A stretch of DNA of 59,109 nt from Sphingobacteriaceae bacterium (GTDB taxonomy: Bacteria; Bacteroidota; Bacteroidia; B-17B0; Aurantibacillaceae). Position 1 is the first letter of the stretch. Every line of letters starts with the position of its first letter. The notes under the pieces were generated by a model that was not told the DNA's origin, did not search any database, and saw only the letters and a list, made by a program, of their open reading frames with translations. Below are positions 45,728-53,658 of this stretch, piece by piece. The position numbers and the translations under genes were made by a program. Where the stretch lies: contig CANKBS010000022.1 of NCBI GenBank assembly GCA_947480015.1, positions 1-59,109 on the forward strand. The letters run 5' to 3'.

Positions 45728-46504
45728 AAGTTGCCCCAGCTCAACTTGTTTTCTTAACGGCGTCTAAAAACAATAGGGCAGGTGTTATTGCCCATTATTC
45801 GAATTTTCACCTATTAATCCGTTTATGGCTTTAGAACACCAAGGTCCGCTTTAGTAATGAATAAGATTAGCTGCGTTAATTGTAAACACGGCAAGGAAAT
45901 GAGGGTTATAAAGGTGGCGCCCTGTCTGCGTTTTAGTATTGTATAAAACAGTTAAAGTTTAATAAGCGGCGGGATTAATAACAAACACTTGCGCATATTC
46001 GAAAAGCAAGTTTCGGATCCCTACTTAGTATTCACTTGTGCGTCTTTTTGTGCTTGGTTAGTCTTCTTTTTGATTAGCCTAATTGTTTCGTGACGCAGTT
46101 CCTGCATTCTTCATTATTTCCTATATATTCATTGTCAGATACCGGTAGTTGAAAGTTGTCATTTTGAAATGATATTCTCGGGCAATTGTGTTTGATTATG
46201 TTGTACGCCGTTAAATCTGAATATATGCCCCCTTTGATCTTTCTTCACTCATTTAGCCTTTCATTCAATTTTAAATCACCTCAATTTATTTAAGTTAAAC
46301 GCCATTGCATTTGTTAACTAATCGTGATAAGGCATCTGTAAATCCTCAGGCATCACGCAAGCGGATTGTCTTTCTGATTTTTGTCGAATTGAAGCTGCGA
46401 AGTACGCTCGTCCGCTATGCACTTGCCGGCACAATTTAAATGTCCCTCCAATGACCTATCAATCATATTCTATCCATAAAAGCAGCGAAAATGTATTTGT
46501 ATTA

Positions 46505-46520
46505 CGTTCCACGTGAAACA
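46505..46520 (+). other. parS-like ParB-binding site 1
   Basis: CGTTCCACGTGAAACA differs from TGTTCCACGTGAAACA only at the first base. It lies in gene-free DNA. Confidence 0.75.
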
Positions 46521-46907
46521 TTTCTTTATTTGTTGAATCGGAGAAATTAGAAAAACGAAGCAGTCTGGTGGATAGATTGGTTTTAATTGTAGTCTATATC
46601 GTGACACGCTACCTGGTCCTTTTCGGGTAGCCAAGCATAAGGCGCTTAGCCACGAAATGGTTAAGCGCAGAGGGCAAATCATCCGTCTCCTAATCTCCGG
46701 AGGCGAATACTTATCACTAAACACATCACCATATTTGGTGTTCGCGAATAACTGGGTACATTTATCCAGCTTTTCTTCTTTCACTCAAATCACCTCTAAT
46801 TTGTTTAGCCTATGCTTTTCCACTTTATTTGAATATAGCCATTTGAGAAAAAAGCCTGTATTGTAGCATTAGCAGTAATTAAGATATTTGCGATAGATAA
46901 ACAACCA

Positions 46908-46923
46908 GGTTCCAAGTGAAACA
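46908..46923 (+). other. Degenerate parS-like site
   Basis: GGTTCCAAGTGAAACA matches the parS 16-mer at 14 of 16 bases; the central CACGTG core is changed to CAAGTG, so ParB binding may be weak or lost. Confidence 0.4.
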
Positions 46924-47034
46924 ATATATTTCTCGAGGGCTGCAAACAAGCACCGGTAGATTAAGCCTTGCATTCTGCCCCTCCTGGTGGATAAAGCCAA
47001 AACTCACCAGGCCCTTGCCTAATTGACAAAAGAA

Positions 47035-47059
47035 AACCCCGAATGATTAGTCCGGGGTT
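47035..47059 (-). terminator. Intrinsic terminator of the methyltransferase gene
   Basis: AACCCCG (47035-47041) and CGGGGTT (47053-47059) pair around an 11-base loop. On the minus strand a T-rich tail (TTTTCTTTTG) follows. It lies 24 bases past the methyltransferase stop. Confidence 0.75.
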
Positions 47060-47082
47060 GTTTAGCATTCTCTAATAGCGTT

Positions 47083-47967
47083 TTATTGATGTTTAAAGAC
47101 ATAAATAAGGCTTGAATAGTTGCCGGTGGTGTTTGCCCTTGTGTTTGAGCTTAATCCGCTTAAAAAGGCTTTGTAATAGTTAATTTTATTGTGCTTATAT
47201 TTTTCGCTTAACATACTTACATAAAAACTATCAAATTTCATGGGCTTGGTTTCAACAAGCTTAAACCCGTAATTGGACAGAAGTAAACAAAGCGTTTTTG
47301 GCTCAAAATGATATAAGTGTCGAGGCACATCATAAGCGGCCCAAAAGGATCCATACTTATCTGCATCATGCGACTTATAATTAGGAACTGCAATTATAAG
47401 GGTACCATCGCTACTTAATTTTGATTTAAATAAACTTAAGGTCGCGTCCAATTCTGTGACATGTTCCAGAACGTGCCACAAACTGATGGCGTCAACTTGT
47501 TTTCCTTCAAGGGACCCTGACAAGTCATCGTTGTTTTGAGCAACATCCAAACCCTGCCCGAGCGCTAATCTTCTTGCGCCCGAATCGGGTTCCATTCCCA
47601 TTGTTTTCCATCCAGCCTCAGAACAAGTTTTTAAAAACAAACCGGTTCCACAACCATAATCCAAAATTGTTCCACGTGAAACATGAGCGGATAACAAAGC
47701 AAGTTTGTTTTTTAAGGTATAATTTCGAACCAAGTGGTAGAGCTTTGCAATTAATCCCCTCTTAGTGTTAGAATGTGAAATGTAGTCCTCGGACTTATAA
47801 TATTCACCTAAAGAAGCTAAATCTGGAAGTGGGTTTGTAAATACAAAATCACAAGATGTGCACTTTGAGAGTTGAAAAGTTTTATGACTAACTGTATGAT
47901 CAATGCAGCTAATAAAGTTTTTGAAGGTTTTACTTTTGCAAACCGGACACTCGAGATAATTATACAT
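47083..47967 (-). CDS. Class I SAM-dependent methyltransferase with N-terminal zinc-ribbon
   Basis: The protein has 294 residues. The N-terminus has a zinc-ribbon-like set of cysteines (CPVCKSKT...CTSCDFVFTNP), then the SAM-binding motif ILDYGCGTGLFLK, WHVLEHV, and a Rossmann core with IIAVPNYKSHDADKYG. This 'methyltransferase type 12' layout is common in cell-wall and glycan gene sets; the substrate is not identifiable. Its motif I codons overlap a parS site (47668-47683), so the DNA carries two signals. It ends at a terminator and starts 24 bases from the mnmG stop. Confidence 0.85.
   Translation of the reverse strand: MYNYLECPVCKSKTFKNFISCIDHTVSHKTFQLSKCTSCDFVFTNPLPDLASLGEYYKSEDYISHSNTKRGLIAKLYHLVRNYTLKNKLALLSAHVSRGTILDYGCGTGLFLKTCSEAGWKTMGMEPDSGARRLALGQGLDVAQNNDDLSGSLEGKQVDAISLWHVLEHVTELDATLSLFKSKLSSDGTLIIAVPNYKSHDADKYGSFWAAYDVPRHLYHFEPKTLCLLLSNYGFKLVETKPMKFDSFYVSMLSEKYKHNKINYYKAFLSGLSSNTRANTTGNYSSLIYVFKHQ
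47668..47683 (+). other. parS site 2 (perfect), inside methyltransferase gene
   Basis: TGTTCCACGTGAAACA is an exact copy of the parS sequence, located in coding DNA and encoding (minus strand) HVSRGT just before the SAM-binding motif. Confidence 0.85.
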
Positions 47968-47975
47968 AATAGATT

Positions 47976-47991
47976 TGTTCCACGTGAAACA
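47976..47991 (+). other. parS site 3 (perfect), ending at the mnmG stop codon
   Basis: A second exact TGTTCCACGTGAAACA lies in the 24-base gap between mnmG and the methyltransferase gene. It ends one base before the mnmG stop codon (47992-47994). Confidence 0.85.
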
Positions 47992-49893
47992 TTAACGGCC
48001 CAAATGGATTAATAGGACTGATACATCCGCAGGGTTAATTCCTGAAATTCGACTTGCTTGTCCAATTGTACCTGGTTTAAATTTTTTTAATTTTTCCTTT
48101 GCCTCGGCACCTAAACCGCCAATGGTATCAAAATTAAAATCGGGATTAATACTATAATCTTCCAATCGTTTCAGCTTGTCGGCATTCTCCTTTTCTCGTT
48201 CAATATACCCTTCATACTTCATGAGAATTTCAGCCTGCTCTAAGGTTTCTTTATCGTACGGCCCCATGGCGTCTTTTAAATTCGTATCCCATGGCAACAA
48301 ATCATTGATTCCAATGTTGGGGCGCGAAACGATGTTGAAATATCGTAATTTTTGATTAATAGGGGCAGACCCGATCGATTCTAAATATGGATTAAAATCA
48401 TTTGGTTCGGCACTTGTGTTTTTAAAATAAGAAATAACCTTGTTGTAACTAAACACTTTTTCGGTTACCCTATTAAAGCGTTCTTCACTTGCTAGACCAA
48501 TGGCTCTTGAAATTGGGGTTAGTCTGACGTCGGCATTGTCCTGTCTCAACAATAAGCGATATTCAGCACGCGATGTAAACATGCGATAAGGTTCATCGGT
48601 ACCCTTCGTAACTAAATCATCTATTAATACACCTATGTATGCTTCGTAGCGATGTAAAACCAACGGTTTCTTTTCACTAATTTTTAAGTGTGCATTAATA
48701 CCAGCCATTAATCCTTGACTTGCCGCTTCTTCATATCCGGTTGTTCCATTAATTTGCCCGGCAAAATATAAATGCTCGACTAGGTGAGTTTCGAGTGTAA
48801 GTTTTAATTGTGTTGGCGGGAAGTAATCATATTCGATAGCGTAACCGGGGCGGAACATCTTTGCCTTTTCTAGACCCGGGATCAACCTTAATGCCTTTTG
48901 CTGAACATCTTCTGGGAGCGAAGAAGAAAAACCATTTAAATAAATCTCAACGGTATTCCACCCTTCGGGTTCTACAAACAACTGATGCCTTTCACGTTCG
49001 CTAAAGCGCGTAATTTTATCTTCAATGCTTGGACAATATCTTGGACCAAGGCCTTGAATTCGTCCCTGAAACATGGGCGATTTTTCAAAACCTGTTTTTA
49101 ATATATCATGTACTTTTTGATTTGTATAAGTAACATGGCAAGGAACTTGTTTTTTAATGGTATCACCAATAAAAGGGGAGGTGTTATCGAGATAAGAAAA
49201 CTTATCAATAATTTGATCTCCGCCTTGTTCTTCCATTTTTGAGTAATCCAGCGATCTGCCATCTATCCTTGGTGGGGTGCCCGTTTTCATCCGGCCACTT
49301 TCGAATCCTAATTGGACTAAGTGTTCCGTTATCCCGTAGCTTGCCGATTCCCCTGTTCTACCTCCGCCAAGTTGTTTTTCTCCAATATGGATAATTCCAT
49401 TTAAAAACGTTCCGTTGGTGAGCACAACTGCTTTGGCTTTAAACGCCATTCCCATTCCGGTCACGATTCCTTCTACTCGTTTTCCGTCCTCTGAAACAAT
49501 AAGACGTTTAACCATGTCTTGCCAAAAATCAACATTTGACGTTTGCTCTAACATTTCGCGCCAGGTTTGTGCGAATAACATACGATCATTTTGTGTACGC
49601 GGACTCCACATGGCAGGACCTTTACTGCGATTAAGCATACGGAACTGAATGGCACTTTTATCAGACACTATTCCACTATAACCGCCGAGCGCATCAATTT
49701 CACGAACAATCTGTCCTTTGGCAATTCCACCCATGGCAGGATTACAGCTCATTTGGGCAATTGTTTGCATATTCATAGTAACCAGCAAAACTTTTGAACC
49801 AAGGTTAGCTGCCGCCGCCGCCGCTTCACAACCGGCGTGTCCGGCGCCAACAACAATTATATCGTAGGAATTTTCCAAGTAATTTTTTTGCAA
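47992..49893 (-). CDS. mnmG: tRNA uridine-5-carboxymethylaminomethyl(34) synthesis enzyme MnmG (GidA)
   Basis: Full-length (633 residues) FAD-binding protein with the N-terminal [22 protein letters not shown] dinucleotide fold, [22 protein letters not shown], the MnmG motif [12 protein letters not shown], and a C-terminal helical domain ending in [23 protein letters not shown]. With MnmE it installs the cmnm5 group on U34 of several tRNAs. No ATG start exists; TTG at 49893 opens the frame but TTG at 49878 (MENSYDII) fits the family start better, as a promoter -7 element overlaps the former. mnmG is an origin-proximal gene in many bacteria. Confidence 0.97.
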   Translation of the reverse strand: MQKNYLENSYDIIVVGAGHAGCEAAAAAANLGSKVLLVTMNMQTIAQMSCNPAMGGIAKGQIVREIDALGGYSGIVSDKSAIQFRMLNRSKGPAMWSPRTQNDRMLFAQTWREMLEQTSNVDFWQDMVKRLIVSEDGKRVEGIVTGMGMAFKAKAVVLTNGTFLNGIIHIGEKQLGGGRTGESASYGITEHLVQLGFESGRMKTGTPPRIDGRSLDYSKMEEQGGDQIIDKFSYLDNTSPFIGDTIKKQVPCHVTYTNQKVHDILKTGFEKSPMFQGRIQGLGPRYCPSIEDKITRFSERERHQLFVEPEGWNTVEIYLNGFSSSLPEDVQQKALRLIPGLEKAKMFRPGYAIEYDYFPPTQLKLTLETHLVEHLYFAGQINGTTGYEEAASQGLMAGINAHLKISEKKPLVLHRYEAYIGVLIDDLVTKGTDEPYRMFTSRAEYRLLLRQDNADVRLTPISRAIGLASEERFNRVTEKVFSYNKVISYFKNTSAEPNDFNPYLESIGSAPINQKLRYFNIVSRPNIGINDLLPWDTNLKDAMGPYDKETLEQAEILMKYEGYIEREKENADKLKRLEDYSINPDFNFDTIGGLGAEAKEKLKKFKPGTIGQASRISGINPADVSVLLIHLGR

Positions 49894-49898
49894 AGATA
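49891..49898 (-). promoter_or_regulatory. Bacteroidota -7 promoter element for mnmG
   Basis: The minus strand reads TATCTTTG (TAnnTTTG). It overlaps the upstream TTG of mnmG (49893), so the transcript would start inside the longer frame, favouring the TTG at 49878. Confidence 0.4.
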
Positions 49899-49972
49899 GA
49901 CAATAATTTGTGGTGCTGCTTTGTTAGAATTATAAGAAATCAGTTAATTGGAATGATTGTTCCGTATTAAAA

Positions 49973-50500
49973 TTAATCAACAGCCTCTTCGAGCAGGTCC
50001 ATCTTCTCTTCAGCGTATTTTCCATTTAGGGCTTCAATTATTATGTCTGATTTATCTAGGACATAGAAATATGGAATTTTATTATCTTCAATTTGCAGTT
50101 GTTTTTGAATTGCTTTAATATCCGTTTTTTCAGTATCCATAATGTAGGGCCAAAACTCTTTATCTGTACCCTTTTTAAAATCTTCGACTATTTTCTTAAA
50201 ACCGCTAATCATTGGAATAAAAACAAAATTAACGTCATAAATTTCTGCCATATCAAACGTTGATCCGCCTTTATCCTTTTTCATAAAAAGGTTATACAAA
50301 GGATTGAGCCATTTTTTAAGCTCGTCTTCTGCTTGTTTATTATAGGCAATTGCAATAACTGTAAACTTGCCATTATTAAAAGGAAGGTTGATTATTTTAT
50401 CGTTAAGATTTATCCCGACCATTTGAGGGAAGGTCTTTCCTTTTTGGCCTTTTAAACCCAATGTAAGCGCCAATAGAACTAGTAAACTTAGCTTTTTCAT
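49973..50500 (-). CDS. Secreted thioredoxin-fold-like protein
   Basis: ATG at 50500 gives a signal peptide (MKKLSLLVLLALTLGLKGQ); the frame runs upstream to 50551 but overlaps rpiB. The mature part of about 155 residues has the AhpC/TlpA-like order: PQMVGINLNDKIINLPF, FTVIAIAYNKQAEDELKKWLNPLY, then IPYFYVLDKSDIIIEALNGKY. No CxxC redox motif is present; the TVIAIAYNK site lacks cysteine, so a classical thiol-disulfide role is unlikely. It follows rpiB by four bases and is probably co-transcribed. Confidence 0.75.
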   Translation of the reverse strand: MKKLSLLVLLALTLGLKGQKGKTFPQMVGINLNDKIINLPFNNGKFTVIAIAYNKQAEDELKKWLNPLYNLFMKKDKGGSTFDMAEIYDVNFVFIPMISGFKKIVEDFKKGTDKEFWPYIMDTEKTDIKAIQKQLQIEDNKIPYFYVLDKSDIIIEALNGKYAEEKMDLLEEAVD

Positions 50501-50504
50501 CCTA

Positions 50505-50936
50505 TTAAATATCAATTTTTTCAATTCTACTTTGATGTCTCCCCCCTTCAAATGGCGTGTTTAAAAAAATATCAACACATTTTTTTGCTTCTTCCAGTGA
50601 AATATACCTCGCGGGTAGTACAAGTATATTTGCATTATTATGTTGCCTGGATAATTTTGTGATTTCCGTATTCCAGCATAACGCTGCTCTTATTCCTTTG
50701 TGTTTATTAGCACTCATGTTTATTCCATTGCCACTTCCGCACATGAGTATTCCCAATTGAACTTCATTTGTTAATACGGCTGTCGCAACAGCATGCCCAA
50801 AGTCCGGATAGTCTGCTCTTTCTGTTGAATAACAGCCCTTATCACTAATTTGAATATTTAAGTCCTTTATGTAATTACGTAACTGTTCTTTTAATTCGTA
50901 ACCTGCATGATCGGATCCAATGGCTAAAGTCATCAT
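50505..50936 (-). CDS. rpiB: Ribose 5-phosphate isomerase B
   Basis: The protein starts (M)MTLAIGSDHAGYELKEQLRNYI and contains the LGILMCGSGNGINMSANKHKGIRAALCW block with the catalytic cysteine and HNNANILVLPARYISLEEAKKCVDIFL, the RpiB/LacA-LacB signature. About 144 residues is the family length. It converts ribose-5-phosphate and ribulose-5-phosphate in the pentose phosphate pathway. An in-frame upstream extension (to 50960) is not conserved; the tandem ATGs at 50936 and 50933 are both suitable. Confidence 0.95.
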   Translation of the reverse strand: MMTLAIGSDHAGYELKEQLRNYIKDLNIQISDKGCYSTERADYPDFGHAVATAVLTNEVQLGILMCGSGNGINMSANKHKGIRAALCWNTEITKLSRQHNNANILVLPARYISLEEAKKCVDIFLNTPFEGGRHQSRIEKIDI

Positions 50937-50957
50937 ATGTAATTCAAATTTAAGATT

Positions 50958-50965
50958 CAAAAGTA
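50958..50965 (-). promoter_or_regulatory. Bacteroidota -7 promoter element for rpiB
   Basis: The minus strand reads TACTTTTG, a TAnnTTTG match, 22 bases upstream of the rpiB ATG. Confidence 0.4.
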
Positions 50966-51486
50966 CTCAAAAACTTAATTAACACTGATAAAATAACACA
51001 TTGATACTGAACCTTTCAAAAATCAAGTATTCAACATTACTAGTGTTAGTTACTTTTTTTATAGTTAGTAACTGTTTAAACTATTATGGTGTTAAATCAA
51101 ATCTGATATGTGCTTGTAATAATATTACTAATTTCAAATTAATCTTATTAGAATTCATCTTAATTTATAAACTCTCTTTTAGCTTTACTAACATCTATTT
51201 TATAACATTACTTATTAAGAATGATAACTACTAACTATTGTTAATAGTAATTACATACTTATTAATCAAGCCTTTAATTTTGTAATTTTGTTTAATACTT
51301 GTTCACTTCTATTTATAAACCAAAATAACAACAAATAGTAGTGGTATTTACTAACCATATTAACAAGCTATATGTAAGTACATTTTTTTTTTAAAAATTA
51401 AAAAGAAAGAAATTGTATCTTATATAATCAGGTAATTGAATTTGTTTCATTTTTGATTTATTTCATTTACATTTAATGTGACATCA
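50966..51486. other. Very AT-rich gene-free leader region upstream of the MORN/kinase operon
   Basis: About 500 bases without a credible gene; a plus-strand frame at 51001-51234 is low-complexity and starts with TTG. Two tandem copies of TAATTTTG (51275-51282, 51283-51290) match the -7 element and could serve the downstream operon, with a leader of about 190 bases. Composition is visibly more AT-rich than most of the window. Confidence 0.4.
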
Positions 51487-53157
51487 ATGAGGATTCTAAT
51501 TCAATATAGCGTAATTTTATTACTACTGATTGTTTTTTTAAAAAACAATCTTATCGCACAGACTACCAATCCAAATGGTTATAATAAATTTTATTATGAG
51601 AATGGTAAATTAAGCAGCGAAGGTACTATGAAGGATGGTAAACCGGATAGTTATTGGAAAAATTATTATAAAAACGGAAAATTAAAAATCGAAGGTAATA
51701 GAAAAAACTTTCAATTAGATTCCATATGGAAATTTTATGACGAAAAAGGAAGAATTTCGAAATCGATACATTACCAATTGGGAAAAAAATCTGGCATAAC
51801 AGCTGTTTATGATTCTCTTGGAGTAATGCTTAGTTCGGAAAATTATATAAATGATTATAAAGAAGGCTTAAGTAGGACATTTTATAAAAATGGTAAGACA
51901 AAAAGTATCGTACCTTACGTTAAAGGGAGACAAGAAGGGATAATGTATGAATATAGTCAGGATTCATTAATAACGTCAATTTCTCATTACACCGGTGGTA
52001 TTTTACAAGGTTATGAAAAAATTAATCAAAAAGACGCCTTAAATAAAAAACAGGGTATTTGGAAAGAATTTTATAATGATAATGTATTAAAAAAGGAACA
52101 GCGATTTAATGATGATTCGTTAGATGGTTATGTAAAAGAATATAATGTAAAAGGAAACTTAATACAAACTAAGAAATACGATAATGGTAAACAAATATTT
52201 AATGCACCAGAAATAGCAAATGTTACGGTTTATAGAGAACTTTTTGATGATGGCACGCTTAAGTATGAAGGTGTTTATAGTGACAGTATTCCAATAGGTA
52301 CACATTATAAATATATTCAAAAAATGCGCTGTGATAGCAGTATTTTTAGAAGGGACGATACCACGGATATATTTATTAAAAGACTGGTATGTAGAAAAGT
52401 ACCTATACCCGATAGCGCATTAGAATTTTTTGATGGCGTGGTTATAGGACGCGGAGCTGTTGATAGTGTAAGAAATAGAATAGGTTTTTGGGTTGAATAT
52501 CATAATACAGGTGAATTTAGATCCAAAGGAATATATAAACAGGGTTATAGGGTAGGTGATTGGGAGTTTTTTTATGCTTCAAGCAAATTAGAACAAAAAG
52601 GTCAATATGATAAAAAAGGGCGTGAGCAAGGTGCCTGGAAATGGTATTATGAAAGCGGTAAATTAATGCGGGAAGAAAATTATATAAATGGAAAAAGAGA
52701 AGGCGAATTAATTGATTATGATGAGGATGGTAAGATAACATTACAAGGTAATTTTATAGATAATAAAAAAGAAGGAAAATGGCGCTATGAAACACCGGAG
52801 TATTTAGAGTTTGGTAATTATGTGAATAATGAACCGGATAGTATATGGAAAAGTTATTATATGCCAGGAAAGATTAAGTTTTTTGAAGGTAAATTTCAAG
52901 CCGGAGAACCTGTTGGATTACATCAAGCGTTTCATCCTAATGGGGTTAGAAAATATATTGGTACTTACGTGAGTGGTATGAAAGATGGGGATTGGAAATA
53001 TTTTGATGAAGAAGAGTTTAATTACTTGATTATTAATTATAAAAATGATATTGAAATAAAATGGCAAGGTGAAAAAATAAGACCTAGTTATGAAGAAAGT
53101 TTGCGTACTTATAATATTAAAATTAACGAAAATAAAACGCAAACTATAAGAAAATAA
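51487..53157 (+). CDS. Secreted MORN/YwqK-repeat protein (second copy), first gene of a two-component operon
   Basis: ATG 51487 gives a signal peptide (MRILIQYSVILLLLIVFLKNNLIAQ). The rest (556 residues in all) is a chain of MORN/YwqK repeats of the type YYxNGKLKxEGxxKxxxxDxxWKxY. It is clearly related to the protein at 20.9-22.7 kb but has a more AT-rich sequence. The stop is four bases before the histidine kinase start, so it is translated with the kinase and response regulator; it might bind a signal for the kinase (inference). Annotators may call it a YwqK antitoxin, but no toxin is near. Confidence 0.85.
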   Translation: MRILIQYSVILLLLIVFLKNNLIAQTTNPNGYNKFYYENGKLSSEGTMKDGKPDSYWKNYYKNGKLKIEGNRKNFQLDSIWKFYDEKGRISKSIHYQLGKKSGITAVYDSLGVMLSSENYINDYKEGLSRTFYKNGKTKSIVPYVKGRQEGIMYEYSQDSLITSISHYTGGILQGYEKINQKDALNKKQGIWKEFYNDNVLKKEQRFNDDSLDGYVKEYNVKGNLIQTKKYDNGKQIFNAPEIANVTVYRELFDDGTLKYEGVYSDSIPIGTHYKYIQKMRCDSSIFRRDDTTDIFIKRLVCRKVPIPDSALEFFDGVVIGRGAVDSVRNRIGFWVEYHNTGEFRSKGIYKQGYRVGDWEFFYASSKLEQKGQYDKKGREQGAWKWYYESGKLMREENYINGKREGELIDYDEDGKITLQGNFIDNKKEGKWRYETPEYLEFGNYVNNEPDSIWKSYYMPGKIKFFEGKFQAGEPVGLHQAFHPNGVRKYIGTYVSGMKDGDWKYFDEEEFNYLIINYKNDIEIKWQGEKIRPSYEESLRTYNIKINENKTQTIRK

Positions 53158-53161
53158 AACC

Positions 53162-53650
53162 ATGAATTTAATTTCAAAACAGAAATTTCAGGTAGACAGC
53201 AAAACATTAGAGGCGTTACCTGTTGCTGTTATTTTATTAAATTCAAAAGAAGTGTTGTTTCTCAATAAAGAAGCAATAAAGCTCATTAACACGGAGCTGA
53301 AAGCAAAACCAGTATTTAAAAAAAATGGGGCCACTAATAAATTATTACTTAAGGGAGAGTTTAATAAGATAAGAAAACAGGCTGAAAAAAATAGCGATAA
53401 GGCCGTTGTCTTAAAATTATCTATAAAAGATTTAAAAGGGAATAATATACTTGTTGAGGCTAAAACTACTAAAGTGCCATTTCAAGGGAAAACTGTATTT
53501 CAACTTATATTTTCAGAAATCAAGTCGGAAAAGACAGAATCTAAAGAAGCAAATGAGTTAATAAAAATAATCAGCCAAAACAGCCTTGATGTTATTTTTA
53601 ATTTCAGTTTTTATCCCGATACGCATGTAAAATTTATCAGCGAATCCTGA
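53162..53650 (+). CDS. N-terminal part of a multi-PAS sensor histidine kinase, cut by a one-base frameshift
   Basis: This 162-residue frame has one complete PAS domain (residues about 10-120) and the start of a second (NSLDVIFNFSFYPDTHVKFISES), then hits TGA at 53648. Reading on in the next frame gives LKTVLGFSPKEIYANP, exactly the rest of that PAS domain. So the gene continues in the next ORF and one base, probably a C in TCCCTG, is missing near 53645. The joined product would have 1010 residues. Confidence 0.8.
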   Translation: MNLISKQKFQVDSKTLEALPVAVILLNSKEVLFLNKEAIKLINTELKAKPVFKKNGATNKLLLKGEFNKIRKQAEKNSDKAVVLKLSIKDLKGNNILVEAKTTKVPFQGKTVFQLIFSEIKSEKTESKEANELIKIISQNSLDVIFNFSFYPDTHVKFISES

Positions 53651-53658
53651 AAACCGTT

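Larger units (their letters stand above)
45728..47082. other. 1.35 kb gene-free region with parS and DnaA-box-like sites: possible origin/centromere region
   Basis: No credible gene is visible on either strand. It holds a parS site (46505-46520), a decayed parS (46908-46923), and weak DnaA-box-like sequences (46772-46780 TTATCCAGC; 46986-46994 reverse TTATCCACC; 46567-46575 reverse CTATCCACC; 46470-46478 CTATCCATA). The sequence AAATCACCTC followed by an AATTTnTTTA-like tail is repeated at about 46273-46292 and 46787-46807. Together with two perfect parS sites just downstream and the adjacent mnmG (gidA), this suggests chromosome partitioning and perhaps oriC. Against oriC, flanking genes point into the region. 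Confidence 0.45.

Noticed and set aside
46657-46866. 69-codon ORF in the gene-free region
   Set aside because: No start context, no family, and it overlaps the repeats and DnaA-like site; treated as chance.
51001-51234. 77-codon plus-strand frame in the AT-rich leader
   Set aside because: It starts with TTG, has low-complexity hydrophobic composition typical of AT-rich noncoding DNA, and has no family pattern or coupling to a neighbour.
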